From positions 25,312 to 89,311 of the forward strand of contig WIXG01000320.1 of NCBI GenBank assembly GCA_009869945.1: a stretch of 64,000 nucleotides of DNA. The letters run 5' to 3'. The notes under the pieces were generated by a model that made no database searches, was not told where the DNA came from, and was given only the letters and a program-made list of their open reading frames with translations. Shown here in pieces: positions 34,904-45,474 of this stretch; the first letter of the stretch is position 1, and each line of letters begins with the position of its first letter. The DNA is from Mesaphorura yosii. Its lineage: Eukaryota > Arthropoda > Collembola > Poduromorpha > Tullbergiidae. The position numbers were made by a program, and so were the translations under genes.

Positions 34904-35840
34904 TTAATCTCCTTTCCATTTTGAAGAGCCTGTACTTTGAAGTTGTCTCTGTCTTCCTACTTCGGGTTGAAACAACAAACTTATACACTTCATTACATTC
35001 ATTCAATTCAGAAGAAGGAATGGCCCTTATAAGTGGTACTAATCGATTTTTTAATGCCCGAAATAGAATCTTGCAAAGCCTTTTCCATCAATCCTCTCTT
35101 ACTACACAAAGCACAACGGTTGAGACAATTTTTGCGCTTCACTGGACACTGCGCAGTGTCGGCCTATGTTTTGAAGGGGAATTGGTTTTGTCAACAAACT
35201 CAGCGAGTAATAATAATAAACCATGTTAACATTTATCACTAGGATAAGTAAACGTTGCTGACGCTACTTCAACTCATTGAAGCAAATTGAATGTCAATGT
35301 CAGGAATCCAAAATTAATCAATTCATATAAACCAAATGAGGCAGCAAATCAGGACCACAACTTCACGACTATGAAAAACACTCCAGCAGGAAGCTACTCT
35401 GTGACCATGTAGCTGACATGGCCATGTCCCTGATAATGAAACCAATACCGCTCGACCGCACCATCGCAATTGCATTCAATGTCAGTCGCTCAATGAAACC
35501 TGATGGATTTAAACCTCGGCCGGGATAAAATGCTCATATAGGCGTCCGTTATTCGGATTCTGGGCATGCGTATGAGCTGAGGTGGAGCCTGGAGACGGTT
35601 GCGGCTCCCACCACGCGCCGAGGACACTGTGACAAACCCGGGTCCAGTTTGACCCATTCTCTGGTCGGTGTATGACTTGCTCCTGAGCAGGATCCCAGCC
35701 CTCCGGACTAGCGGAATCAGCAGCATCTTTCTTTGCTTCGTACCTGCTGCTGCGTTTGATTCGGGCGCGCCCGATTTTACCAGAAGTAGGCAGGAGTTGG
35801 TCCGCTGATGCCTACCACTGTTAGCGATCACAAGCCTCAC
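34904..35840. other. No supported gene
   Basis: Mixed AT-rich sequence, with possible 3' remnants of the receptor-like relic that follows on the minus strand. Confidence 0.35.
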
Positions 35841-36420
35841 AGTCATCATGCCCCTAATCATAACTCTCGACCGAAGAAATTTGAAACCACGTTTTTCAAT
35901 CTGTCTGCCACACGCTCAACGACCAAAACCACACCCGCTGCAGCCATCAGGCACCCGGACAATGGAAAAATCTGCATAATCTCAAATTCCATCGATTCAG
36001 GTGGGTGGTGGTCACGTACGCACGACGTACGGTCAATGCAGCTGTGGTTTCTGCGAACGCGCACGACGTAGAATTGATAGCCTAGCTCATAAATGCTGCC
36101 CCAAAACATGTTCACGCCATGCTCGATCAGACGCCTTGCGAGAGCACACATTTCATCCCATGTGTCTCATAAACCTCATCCACACGAGCTGATCCTTTTG
36201 CCATGGTTCGGGAACGTGATGGCAAGATGCGCTGAGGTTGTACAAATTCCAAAGTTCAATCGCCCCGCCCGACGTCATTCGCGTGATGTACGGCGGAACT
36301 GTATCCTCCAGCAGCACGGCCTGGTCTGCGCGACCAGCGCAGGGATCCAGTACACCGAATGGAATGCTTTAAGTCAGTTATGATCGGTGCGAATCCGCTC
36401 CCGATCATAGTCACAGTATA
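35841..36420 (-). pseudogene. Ionotropic-receptor-like relic
   Basis: The minus strand has, in different frames, DQAVLLEDTVPPYITRM (S2 ligand-domain-like, about 36330-36280), LARRLIEHGVNMFW (about 36145-36105) and a final hydrophobic segment FEIMQIFPLSGCLMAAAG followed by VVLVVERVADRL (about 35990-35900). The last matches the place and style of the last transmembrane helix of insect ionotropic receptors. Several frame breaks separate the pieces. The assignment is by resemblance only. Confidence 0.4.
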
Positions 36421-36458
36421 CGAGAAAGTATACTTTCTATCAGGACTATAGTCCTGAT
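36379..36458. repeat. Cluster of three inverted repeats/palindromes
   Basis: TATGATCGG (36379-36387) pairs with CCGATCATA (36401-36409) around a 13-base loop. Then come two perfect back-to-back palindromes, AGAAAGTATACTTTCT (36423-36438) and ATCAGGACTATAGTCCTGAT (36439-36458). All could form hairpins or cruciforms. Confidence 0.8.
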
Positions 36459-37323
36459 TCCGGGTTAGGAGGTGGATGCTCGTTTAGCCGGGCGGGGTCG
36501 ACATCTTGGCCGTGTTCTCTTCCCCGAAGACGGACTGGCGCTGGTATGAGAAGTAGCTTCTGTACACTACAGTTCCATTTATGATTCGGACAAAGAATTG
36601 CGTCATCTTACGCCTGGCCAGGCAGGCGGCACTATTGTTACCCTTGCTGGCGATGCGTTGTCTTTGAATCTGATGCCCCCTCCCCCCCCCCCCTGAGGGC
36701 AGATGCCCGAAACGCCTTCTAAATGAATCATCTCGACTGGGCCGTCACAAAAATTCAGAACCGTCCCCTACAGTACTGCGGCAACATTCTGAAGTGGGAA
36801 ACCTGGCCGGATTTGGTACCGCACCGAATTTGGGACGTTGTGCCAGTAAATGGCTTGCACCCTCCCCAAGTTCTGATCTATCTCCATTTCGTAAAGTTGC
36901 AAACTGTAGAGGGATATCGCAGGAAAGTACATTATAAGTTGAACAGTAATCTACAGATTCTTAGAACTCAAATGTTACCTTGTGCGATAAGATTCCACCC
37001 ATTAATTAACTTGCCAGAGGACGAGTGGCCAAATGTAGAGCCCAATGCTAAATGTGTCACCGAGATATTCAATTCCCAAAGTACTAATGCACGCATTCTG
37101 TTTAGTTATAAATTATTTAGCCAGCGCGTTCCATAAATTCAGTACCGACCGAGTTCCATCGATGCAAAGGGAGCCCTACTTTCCTTATCGTGCCCATTTG
37201 CCATTCGCAATAGCAATATTTCGCAGGAGCAGAAGGTAGCAATTTCCTTGCATTTATTTATTTAACACCACTGTAATGATCCACGATAATTAGTAATAAA
37301 CCTTTATCTAGAAATTAAATTAT
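36459..37323. other. No supported gene; poly-C tract
   Basis: A 12-base C homopolymer lies at 36682-36693, preceded by CCCCCT. A minus-strand piece TQFFVRIINGTVVYRSY (36600-36540) may extend the ionotropic-receptor relic, but without support. A plus frame at 36723-37136 is open but unrecognised. Confidence 0.35.
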
Positions 37324-39591
37324 TTAAGTAACCAGGATGGTCCTTTCCAAATCTCCGACTAGCAATCTCCAGGCTCCAGTCACAATTTGAAACTGCCCTG
37401 CCTCATCTGCCAATTCAAATTCATTTCGTCCCAAACAAATCTGTAGCAGTCGTGACTTATTCGGCGGGACGTTGAACACCTTGTCAAACTCGTGCAGTTT
37501 CTTGATTATCCGACCGCCTTGACCCGCGCCCGGTGGCTCGAGGAACCAGAGCACAGAATGATCACCGGCTCGTTGTCCAGCGTTGCGAACACTGACCTGG
37601 AAGCCTGCAAGGTCGCCACACCCCACGGGGTTATCCCCCCACGTGTACTGCCAGGTCGTGTATGAGAGTCCGTAGCCGAAAGGGTACACAGGCTCGCCCG
37701 TGTAGAATCTGTACGTACGTCCGGGGTTTCCGGGCCCTGGTCGCATGTACATGTTGTTCATGTCGACTTGATTAATGAAATCGCCGTCATAAAATGTCTG
37801 CGTCAAACGTCCTGAGGGATTGTACGCACCAAACATTACGTCCGCCATTGCTGTACCCCCCGCCTGTCCCAAGTACCCCGCCCAGATGATGGCGCCAACC
37901 CGAGGATCATTCTTCCACTCAGACAGGTCAACGGCGCCCCCAGAGACCACAAACATGATGACGGGCTCCGTCACGACCGCCAGCACGCGTCGAATTAGTT
38001 CGTCCTGACTCCCGACCAAACTGATGTTTTGCCGATCGCGACCCTCATCCTCCACGAATTTGTTGATGCCGACAAAGAGAACGACTTGCGCAGAGCTGCG
38101 CGCCATGTCTTCCGCTTGTTGTATCCGATTACATTCGAAGGGTGGCTGCCAGTTGCATCCAAATTCGTATTCAAGGTCAGGAACGTACCTCCCAATTTCC
38201 ACGAGTGGTCGATGGATGTACGATGGATGACCGAAGTAATTACCGAGGAAGACATAGCTTGCGTTGGCGTATGGGCCGATGAGCGCCATACTCGCGTGCT
38301 TCGCCCTGAACTCAGAGGCGTCGATGGGAAGCGGTGCCCGCCCCGTCCTTGCATTGGGCGCATTCTTCAGGAGAACGATGCCCTGCCGGGCTGCGTCCAA
38401 CGCCAACTGTTTGGACTGGTCAGTGTCGACCGATCCGGCCTGTAGCTCCTTGTACGGGCGCGTGGCCTCTTTCTCAAAGTACCCTGCCCGAAACATGACT
38501 TTGTACGAGTTGAACAGCGCCTTGTCCAGCTCTTCTACGGTGACCATCCCTTCGTCTAGTGCCTGCTGGAGGTATTGATGAATATAATTCTTGTTTTGAC
38601 ACGCGAGATCGATGCCTGAGTCGAGCACGATCCGCACGGCGTCAGCCTCGCTCGTCGCGTAGTGATGTTGGCTGTACAGGTTCCCTACCGCATCGCAGTC
38701 GGTCACGATGTACCCGTCGAATCCCCACTCGCCACGTAGTGTGTCCATTAGAAGAGATTTGTGGGCGGAGCACGGAATTCCGTTGATAGCGCTGTACGCA
38801 GTCATCATACACGACACGTTCGCTTCTTGGACGCACGTCTTAAATGCGGGGAGGTACGTGTCCGCCAGGTCCTGTTCAGTCACCACGCTGTCGAACCCCC
38901 CTCGACCCTCCTCCACGCTGTGGGCGGCGAAATGCTTACAGCACGCAGACACCTTCAGAAAATTCGGATCTTCCCCCTGCAAACCACGTACGTACGCACG
39001 CCCGTAGATTTGGGACAGCTTTGGGTCTTCTCCAGGCGTCTCTTGGCCCCGGCCCCAGCGGGGGTCGCGGTAAATGTTGACGTTGGGTGCCCAGTACGTC
39101 AGGCCTGAGTTCCTCGAATTGTAAAATGCTCGCGCCTCATTGCCAGCGACGTTGCCCACTGCGAGGAAGAGATCTTTGTTGAAGGACGAAGCCATGTTGA
39201 TCACTTGCGGGAAGACGGTTGAGAATTCTGTCGGCGGAACGTATGTGGCACCTCGAGTCTCCTTCCCTTTTGCGACCCCCAGAGCTCCCTGCAGTGTGTC
39301 CGGTGGATAGTCGACACCCGAGAGTCCGTGCAACGCCTCATTCCACCAATCGTAGGAATCCAGTTCAACAGTTTCCGAGATGGGATCTTGATGCATTGGG
39401 TACAGGGCGATCTTCTCATTCAGCGTTAGACGGCTGACGAAGTCCTGGACACGGGCGTCGATCGGGAGACTCGAGTCGCAAAAGGGCAGGTTGGCATTGC
39501 GGGCTTTTTCACAAGTGTCGAACGTGTAAACCGCAGCGTTGGAGGTGAACGGAGAAAATACGACGAGGAGAAGCACGAAATAGTTGGTCAT
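37324..39591 (-). CDS. GH3 glycoside hydrolase, beta-xylosidase/arabinofuranosidase type, secreted
   Basis: A single exon of 755 residues, full length for plant- and fungus-type GH3 beta-D-xylosidases. A signal peptide covers residues 1-19. The N-terminal (beta/alpha)8 domain has YWAPNVNIYRDPRWGRGQET and GEDP at about 166-190, SACCKHFAAHS at about 215-225, and the nucleophile Asp298 in GYIVTDCDAVG. The second domain carries GREGV-like segments (AARQGIVLLKN) and the acid/base region EDEGRDR. The C-terminal fibronectin-III-like domain starts after YPFGYGLSYT. The enzyme would release xylose or arabinose from hemicellulose oligosaccharides in the gut. The absence of introns, in a region where most genes have them, and the plant/fungal-type sequence point to horizontal acquisition or retroposition. 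Confidence 0.92.
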   Translation of the reverse strand: MTNYFVLLLVVFSPFTSNAAVYTFDTCEKARNANLPFCDSSLPIDARVQDFVSRLTLNEKIALYPMHQDPISETVELDSYDWWNEALHGLSGVDYPPDTLQGALGVAKGKETRGATYVPPTEFSTVFPQVINMASSFNKDLFLAVGNVAGNEARAFYNSRNSGLTYWAPNVNIYRDPRWGRGQETPGEDPKLSQIYGRAYVRGLQGEDPNFLKVSACCKHFAAHSVEEGRGGFDSVVTEQDLADTYLPAFKTCVQEANVSCMMTAYSAINGIPCSAHKSLLMDTLRGEWGFDGYIVTDCDAVGNLYSQHHYATSEADAVRIVLDSGIDLACQNKNYIHQYLQQALDEGMVTVEELDKALFNSYKVMFRAGYFEKEATRPYKELQAGSVDTDQSKQLALDAARQGIVLLKNAPNARTGRAPLPIDASEFRAKHASMALIGPYANASYVFLGNYFGHPSYIHRPLVEIGRYVPDLEYEFGCNWQPPFECNRIQQAEDMARSSAQVVLFVGINKFVEDEGRDRQNISLVGSQDELIRRVLAVVTEPVIMFVVSGGAVDLSEWKNDPRVGAIIWAGYLGQAGGTAMADVMFGAYNPSGRLTQTFYDGDFINQVDMNNMYMRPGPGNPGRTYRFYTGEPVYPFGYGLSYTTWQYTWGDNPVGCGDLAGFQVSVRNAGQRAGDHSVLWFLEPPGAGQGGRIIKKLHEFDKVFNVPPNKSRLLQICLGRNEFELADEAGQFQIVTGAWRLLVGDLERTILVT

Positions 39592-39645
39592 TGTAGCAAA
39601 TTTTGTTTACTTCCGAATTTGGATTGCAAACATTGAATTCGGTTT

Positions 39646-39656
39646 CGTATTTATAC
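39646..39656 (-). promoter_or_regulatory. TATA box of the GH3 gene
   Basis: GTATAAATACG on the minus strand, 55-65 bases before the ATG at 39591. Confidence 0.6.
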
Positions 39657-40658
39657 TGCGACGGTTTCAACACACGTTGACAAGACGGATGACTGATGAT
39701 GACAGTTGACGGATTTGTTAGTGTTATTGGTGATTGCAACGTGATACTTGAAACACATAACATAATACATGTGTGAATATCCCGTATTTTCAGCCTAAAC
39801 TCACTTTGCAAATACGTGTTTGTACTTTATAAATTTTGAGTATTTGTGAATGTGAATCAAGGCATTGAAGGAGGGCACGAACAAATTATAAAATAGCAAG
39901 TAGTGCTAATAATTAATTATGTCAAGTGTTAGCAGACAAGTGGGCACGCCTTGTCGATTCATCAAGCAATTTTTGTTTACTGACATGGACAAACAACACG
40001 AACCTTGAATCCTGGAGTCTTGCATTCCTATTCTTACTCGGACCCACGTCAATAACTGTAACTGAGCGAACTTTTTTCGAGAGCGGTCACGGCTCTCAAA
40101 AGTGAGCACGTTAGGGCACGACTAAGGACTGCGTCATTCGCTCATTCTCGAAACCCCGAATTCGGAACGTCAATTTAATTACATGATAATGTAAGACAAG
40201 TGGATCTGTACTACATCGTTTCAAGTTCAATTTGAGAATTCTCTGTTGACACCGGTCGGATGATTGTGACGACCTCGACGCCTCTTTCAGTTTAATTGGC
40301 GCCACGGTGCTATGGGACAGAGTAAGGTAAAAAATGAAATAAATTCAAAATGGCGAAAAAACGAGTGAAAATGACCATTTCTAAAATTTGGTGAAGATTT
40401 TCCCCCAAAATATTTTGCTGACAGCGTGAACCTTGAACATTTTCACGGAAATATTCTCTAATTCATTAATTCAGCCAGACTGAATACTTACTTCTTGTCG
40501 ATGGTGTCTCGGATCCTTGTCTTTGTTGTCGATGTCTTTATCCTTGTCGATTGCGTTTTTATTGTACGCAAAAATTGACGAGATAAGATAATTGTACTAC
40601 AAGCATGTGTAGGACATAAACTTCTATTACTAAATCACAATTCAGAGGAGCAGGACAG
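39657..40658. other. Intergenic, no gene seen
   Basis: AT-rich sequence without coding frames. Confidence 0.5.
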
Positions 40659-41841
40659 TCACCGAATTACTACGAGATTCGCAATCACAACGTACAGAAC
40701 TTTGCTGAATTTGCCAAGGATGCCTATTTTGAACTGTAATGGTGCACAACTGCGCACGACCCTTAAATGGTACCTCTCGCCACCCACCATGATCGTGCCG
40801 GCCTTCGCTCTTAATTGGGCCAGAAATGCGTGTGCCTGGTCCGTAATCCGCCAGAGCAGGGCAAACCCTGTGAAATAGTAAAATATCGAAAATATTCCCG
40901 ACTCTAGTATGCTGATCCTGAGAACGATGGGTGTGGTTCTCTTGGCCAACTCACGAACGCTCAGGACGAAGGTGGCGGCGCACAGCGAGAGCATGCCCGG
41001 GAACACACAGGAAGCGAGAGGGGAACAGTTGAGCATCGATTGGACAATCTGCAGGTGGCGGTATCCGGCGGCCAAGTCCATGGCACTGACTTCTGCTCGT
41101 TGATCCGCAAGCTTCTTCAATAACTTTCGGACGGAGATTAAGCGCCATGGACAGGGTGACAAATATAAGTGCGCTTCCTCCACACATGTTGGACCCGGCG
41201 TACATTTGGGTCAGATATAAACAGAGGTGCTCGGCGTATGTGAACGCCACCCCGCCCAGAGTACTCGTTCTTTCAGGGTCGCAAATCGCACAAATCTGCC
41301 CAGGTAACACTTGGTCCAGGAAATGGTGGTTACAGTCGCCCAAGTAGAGGGTGGCACCAATTAAGGAACCCAGGGCGAGGAGTTGGTACACGAATCAGGC
41401 CAGGAACCGGTCGAAGGACATGCGCAAGTCCAGTATCTTCAGCCGAAGGGGCACACCCGCGGAGGAGCTAGGCCGCTCCTTCTCGAATTGGATCACCCCA
41501 ATCATGCCGTTCAAGAAATTGGACAGCTCCACCCGACCGAGGTGGCAACACACGACGGTCATGTTGACCAAAACGACGCCCGTAGCATTCATGAGCTTCC
41601 AGACCATCTGCGGATTCCGCAAATTGAGGCCAACACTTTTGACTTGGACAAAAAAGGGTAAAATAGTGAGAGTGTACATGACGCAGAAGATGATACTCAA
41701 ATATCGTTGAAGTGCAGGCCAGTGGCCGGTCCGGATCTTCACTTTGCGTGACGCCTGATCCCAATACAGCCCTGAACCGGAAGTGTAGTACACGAATCGG
41801 AGTGTATGGTCCAGGACGCGGTAGGCTGAGTCTGTAAACAT
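40659..41841 (-). pseudogene. Gustatory-receptor-like pseudogene
   Basis: From ATG at 41841 the minus strand encodes a receptor N-terminus (TDSAYRVLDHTLRFVYYTSG) and helices. A TGA at 41397-41395 stops it after SFDRFLA, but the same frame continues as FVYQLLALGSLIGATLYLG. Around 41110 a one-base shift moves the coding frame (LNLRPKVI to VRKLLKKLADQRAEVSAMDL). The last helix, LYVVIANLVVIR, has lost the QF of TYhhhhhQF. Intronless like the intact receptors nearby. One stop, one frameshift and an altered C-terminus mark it as inactive. Confidence 0.75.
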
Positions 41842-42375
41842 TTTCGCACGTGAAGTGACCACTGTCTGGTAAAAGGACAATGAGTGTCTCACAAAGTCTG
41901 TTCCGGCTGCGCAATGGCGCAAAAATTTGAACTTCGAGTCCAATTACGCAACACGGGAATTGTTTGTTGGCCAGTTACATCCAATGACATGTCTTCAAAT
42001 AAAGGATATCTGGGAAATTATGGCACGACACGAGTCGCGTGGATTTCTGCGACTTTTAACGAGATGAAATTGGGCAACTTGTGCGAAGTTGTTGTTTCGA
42101 AATTCTCACATAATTCGCGTGTTCATTGCACGGAAAACATCCACGGGTGTTGATAAATAATTCAGGACTCGGATTGCTCGAGTCAGCAATTGCAAAATTC
42201 CATTTCTTTTGATTGTACATGCGTTGTGCTTTGTACCGATCTCAAACGCTCCACGACCATCTCATAGAAATTCGTAAGGGGCTCTTGTGGCGGACGTTCA
42301 TGTACACATGTTACTAATTCAAAACACGAACTCGTCGCATCACCCCCACCCGGCTGTCCAACACTGTCCCGATGT
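41842..42375. other. Intergenic, no gene seen
   Basis: No supported coding frame between the receptor pseudogene and the zinc-finger relic. Confidence 0.45.
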
Positions 42376-42661
42376 CCTGGTGTGATAATTTTTTGCCACA
42401 GACTTCACATGGCACTCTTTGATCGGTGCTTAAGTAACACGTAGCCATCTCTCTTCAAAGAACTTTAATTCATGTAAGCTCGATCACAAAGTTGACATGC
42501 AAACAGTTCCTTTTCTGGCAAGATGAGCATGAGTGGGGCTTTTTTCTGGTGTGCAAGAGACCATGGACTTCCAGGTGGGATTTTCGCCTGAAGGTCGCAT
42601 TGTAGACATCGCACTAATAAGGCTTTACTTGCGAATGAATTTTCTCGTGCCTACGTAACGG

Positions 42662-43973
42662 GTCATAACAAGAAATCCGGACTGCATTGAAAACGGCGTA
42701 ACTTTTATTTGAACCAACCGATTTTAAAACTGGTAACAGTTATGAACACGTCTACATTAGGGCTTTTCAGCAACGTTAATGATTAATTTTGTAAGGTCCT
42801 TCCTCGGCACACTTTATCAGCTTCTGTCTGACTTTCTCCATACTGCGTCGGACGACATCCAAATCCACTTTCTTCAGGCATAACTTGATACGTCTTCTTA
42901 ACTGGGCGACATTTTGGGCTCTCCAACCTCGTTCGTACACTAATTGGTCCAGATAGCCGAAAAAATCTTCAACTGGACGGGCTTGGGGCAAATTCGTCGG
43001 GTTATCTTTCTTGACCACAAAGTTGATACTTTCACCCTGGAGGAAGCTGACCACTGACTTCGCGTAATGCGACGATGCCTTGTCTGGCCAGAAGAGGTAA
43101 TCGTCATCTGGATACTTGGCACGAATGAAAGGGACCAAAATTGGCCGTACACATTGATCCAGGTACACCTGTTGATTCACGGCATTCTTCGACGGAAGAA
43201 AGTACGGCTGGGACACACCCCGTGGAGAAACAGCGATCCACATCAAAACTTTCTGCTCGAACTTATGCTTAAAATGAAATTTTTTGCTCGGAGACATCTT
43301 CTCCTTATCGCTTGAGTAGAATCTGGCGTTTCCTGGAATTTGCGATTTGCTCAGGGGGAAGTAATGTTCGTCGTCGATTACGAATTCTTTCCCAAGAGAT
43401 TTGCGATTGAGTCTGCGGCATTGAGTTTTGACTGTCTCAATCTGCTCCTCACTGTACTCCGGTGACTTGATTTTCTTGTACAGCTTGATGTTTGTCTTCG
43501 TCTTAAGAGTTTTAGAGATGTAGGGCTGACTGCAGTTAAATTTTGATGCCACTGCAGCCTGAGATACGGAGTCACTTCCGTCGAAAAGCCTCTCCAGTGT
43601 TGCCAGCCTTCTCTTCGTCATTATGACAGGCATCTTCCCAGAACCTACCTTCCTATCCATCGAGCGTCCATCCTCCTGCCTTCGAATGATATCGTAGATG
43701 GTCGATTTTGCCACTCCTTCGGCCTTAAAGTGATGGGCGACTTGTAGTTTTGTCCAATGTGGATTCAGCTCCAAGAAGTGTCCGACGCGCCGTCTGAGGT
43801 TTACTTGTTTGGACATTTTTATTTGGCCACGTTCACGATTTAAAATTCTTAGAAATCGTTTTTGTAAGAGTAAAGGAGATGAAAACTCAGAATAAGATCG
43901 GTTCGGGTGAAGGAAAAAAGTTTTCAGCCCTCAAAGAGTGAAATTTGTGCGAGACAGGATTTCTTGTTATGAC
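42662..43973 (-). mobile_element. Complete Tc1/mariner-superfamily transposon (DD37E)
   Basis: The 1312-base element is bounded by terminal inverted repeats: GTCATAACAAGAAATCC at 42662-42678 and its exact reverse complement at 43957-43973. A TA dinucleotide follows the right end (43974-43975). The left flank reads GG, so the expected TA duplication is altered there. It contains one intact transposase gene. Length and repeats are typical of an autonomous mariner-like element. Confidence 0.85.
42776..43816 (-). CDS. Tc1/mariner-type transposase
   Basis: 346 residues, uninterrupted. The N-terminal half is helix-turn-helix DNA binding (KLQVAHHFKAEGVAKSTIYD and VSQAAVASKFNCSQPYISKT). The catalytic triad is visible: first Asp in FVIDDEHYF, second in YLFWPDKASSHYA, and Glu in ARPVEDFFGYL. 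Thirty-seven residues separate the second Asp and the Glu, a DD37E spacing. A TGA-free frame and intact ends suggest recent activity. It cuts and pastes its own element at TA sites in the nucleus. A related 5'-truncated copy lies at 63411-63960. Confidence 0.9.
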   Translation of the reverse strand: MSKQVNLRRRVGHFLELNPHWTKLQVAHHFKAEGVAKSTIYDIIRRQEDGRSMDRKVGSGKMPVIMTKRRLATLERLFDGSDSVSQAAVASKFNCSQPYISKTLKTKTNIKLYKKIKSPEYSEEQIETVKTQCRRLNRKSLGKEFVIDDEHYFPLSKSQIPGNARFYSSDKEKMSPSKKFHFKHKFEQKVLMWIAVSPRGVSQPYFLPSKNAVNQQVYLDQCVRPILVPFIRAKYPDDDYLFWPDKASSHYAKSVVSFLQGESINFVVKKDNPTNLPQARPVEDFFGYLDQLVYERGWRAQNVAQLRRRIKLCLKKVDLDVVRRSMEKVRQKLIKCAEEGPYKINH

Positions 43974-44220
43974 TAGGTTGCATTCTCCAAATCTTTGGTT
44001 GCAGGCAACGCATCGTACGGCCCAAATTCCTTGTGCTTTGCTTTGTTTTCGCGTTAAATGCCAATCTCCCGACTTTTCTCGTGCTAATTAATTGAAGTGT
44101 TCAAGAGCTACTCAAATACGAGAAGGGTGTGGTTACCCAACTAATTAGCTAAAAGAAAGACCAGATTATGCTGGAATTCTTCAGTATCAAATTGAGTGAA
44201 GTAAACTCACAACTTGGAGT

Positions 44221-45474
44221 ATGTCACCCAACTTGGTTCTTATTTCAGGTGTCCTGGGTCAGCTCCCTTTAAAATCGATTGGTCTTGCCCGCCTGATCCG
44301 TTCAAGAGCAAGCACAAGCCCTGCCTCATCTCCACCGTCGTACAAACTCACCCTGTTCAGTTTCTGGGGAGTCTGGTTTGTGATATTTCTATGTTTAAAC
44401 ATTATCTGTGCTCAGACCATTATCCTGATCATTTATATCTCGGCTGATGGCGGCCCATCCCAATTCGAGCACGCATTCATTCGACGATCCACTAATATAA
44501 TGAACATCTGCTATGGGACAGAAATCTACACAACATGGCTCACTTGGTTTGTGTCACTCCCGAAATTTGTTAAGCTCCTGAACGCTGTCCAGGAATATGA
44601 GGAGGGAAGTCCGTCAGACAACAATTCTAGCAAGGATCGGTCGGCGTTGGGACTCCTTAATAAAGCACACACCATCTTCCGCTTCCTGTACTGGATCGTA
44701 ACTGCCATCACGATAGCCGGAAGCTATAGTATGTTTGCTCGCTTGCTCGAACCACACATTCGAAACCCCTCCTGGCTCCTAGGTTTGACGGGAAACACAC
44801 CACTGTTTTATGCTCTCGTATTCATCCATATACTGCTCTGTGAATTTTCAACTTCGTTGATCTTGGAATTTTTGCTAAGTACTGTGCGAATATTTGAATG
44901 TAAATTAATGCAACTGAAGTATAGATCGGATGAAGGTATCGCCGTGGAGCATCTCCATCGCCGGGTCATGGACCTGTCCAATCTCTTCGGGCATCTGAAT
45001 GCATACGTGGGAACTCTTAGCTTAGTCATCACTGCAACAAATTTCGTAGTCCTCACTCTCATTGCATTCATTGCTGTGTCGGTATTTATCCTTGGAATTC
45101 TAAATCCGATCATGTACCAGATCACTCTTTACACGTGTCTCTTTGGATATGTGTACAAACTCGCACTGATTACGAACACTGGCCACTCGGTGCAACGAAC
45201 GACAACCAAGCTGCGAGCATCAATCTTGGCAACTCCCATACCAGCCTCCTGTAACTCAGGTGAAAGGAATCTGCATGCAGCCCTTCAACAGTTAATTGCA
45301 AGACCTGAATTCGAGTTCCAACTCACAGCCTGCAAATTCTTCAAACTAAACCGAAGTACGCTGGTCTCGATTTTGGCTGGAGTTGTTTCGTACAATGTCG
45401 TCTTAGTTCAGTTCCAAGTTTCATCGGAGACGAATTCGGGAGCGCCATCCGAGTCAATAAATGGTAGTTTGTGA
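44221..45474 (+). CDS. Gustatory-receptor-like protein with SYhhhhhQF motif
   Basis: An intronless 417-residue frame with about seven hydrophobic helices. The C-terminal helix has SYNVVLVQF, a variant of TYhhhhhQF, preceded by ACKFFKLNRSTLVSILAGVV. The ending is very like the receptor at 20200-21444. The ORF starts at the first ATG; the N-terminal 45 residues are less typical, so a later Met is possible. After the last helix a hydrophilic tail of about 18 residues (SETNSGAPSES...) is unusual for the family. It is probably a taste or olfactory ion channel; ligand unknown. Confidence 0.85.
   Translation: MSPNLVLISGVLGQLPLKSIGLARLIRSRASTSPASSPPSYKLTLFSFWGVWFVIFLCLNIICAQTIILIIYISADGGPSQFEHAFIRRSTNIMNICYGTEIYTTWLTWFVSLPKFVKLLNAVQEYEEGSPSDNNSSKDRSALGLLNKAHTIFRFLYWIVTAITIAGSYSMFARLLEPHIRNPSWLLGLTGNTPLFYALVFIHILLCEFSTSLILEFLLSTVRIFECKLMQLKYRSDEGIAVEHLHRRVMDLSNLFGHLNAYVGTLSLVITATNFVVLTLIAFIAVSVFILGILNPIMYQITLYTCLFGYVYKLALITNTGHSVQRTTTKLRASILATPIPASCNSGERNLHAALQQLIARPEFEFQLTACKFFKLNRSTLVSILAGVVSYNVVLVQFQVSSETNSGAPSESINGSL

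Larger units (their letters stand above)
42376..44030 (-). pseudogene. C2H2 zinc-finger gene split by a mariner element
   Basis: On the minus strand, right of the transposon (about 44015-43974), lies the first half of a finger: VRCVACNQRFGECNL. Left of the transposon (42658-42620) the finger resumes as LRRHEKIHSQVKPY. Without the insert the two halves give a canonical C-x2-C-x12-H-x3-H spacing. A degenerate finger follows (CDVYNATFRRKSHLEVH, second Cys now Tyr, with a stop before it), then RKKPHSCSSCQKR and, lower down, VPCEVCGKKLSHQD. Stops and lost ligands show long decay. The function before decay would be DNA binding. Confidence 0.6.

Noticed and set aside
36723-37136. 137-codon plus frame
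   Set aside because: No recognisable motif, no promoter or splice signal, and relic-rich surroundings.
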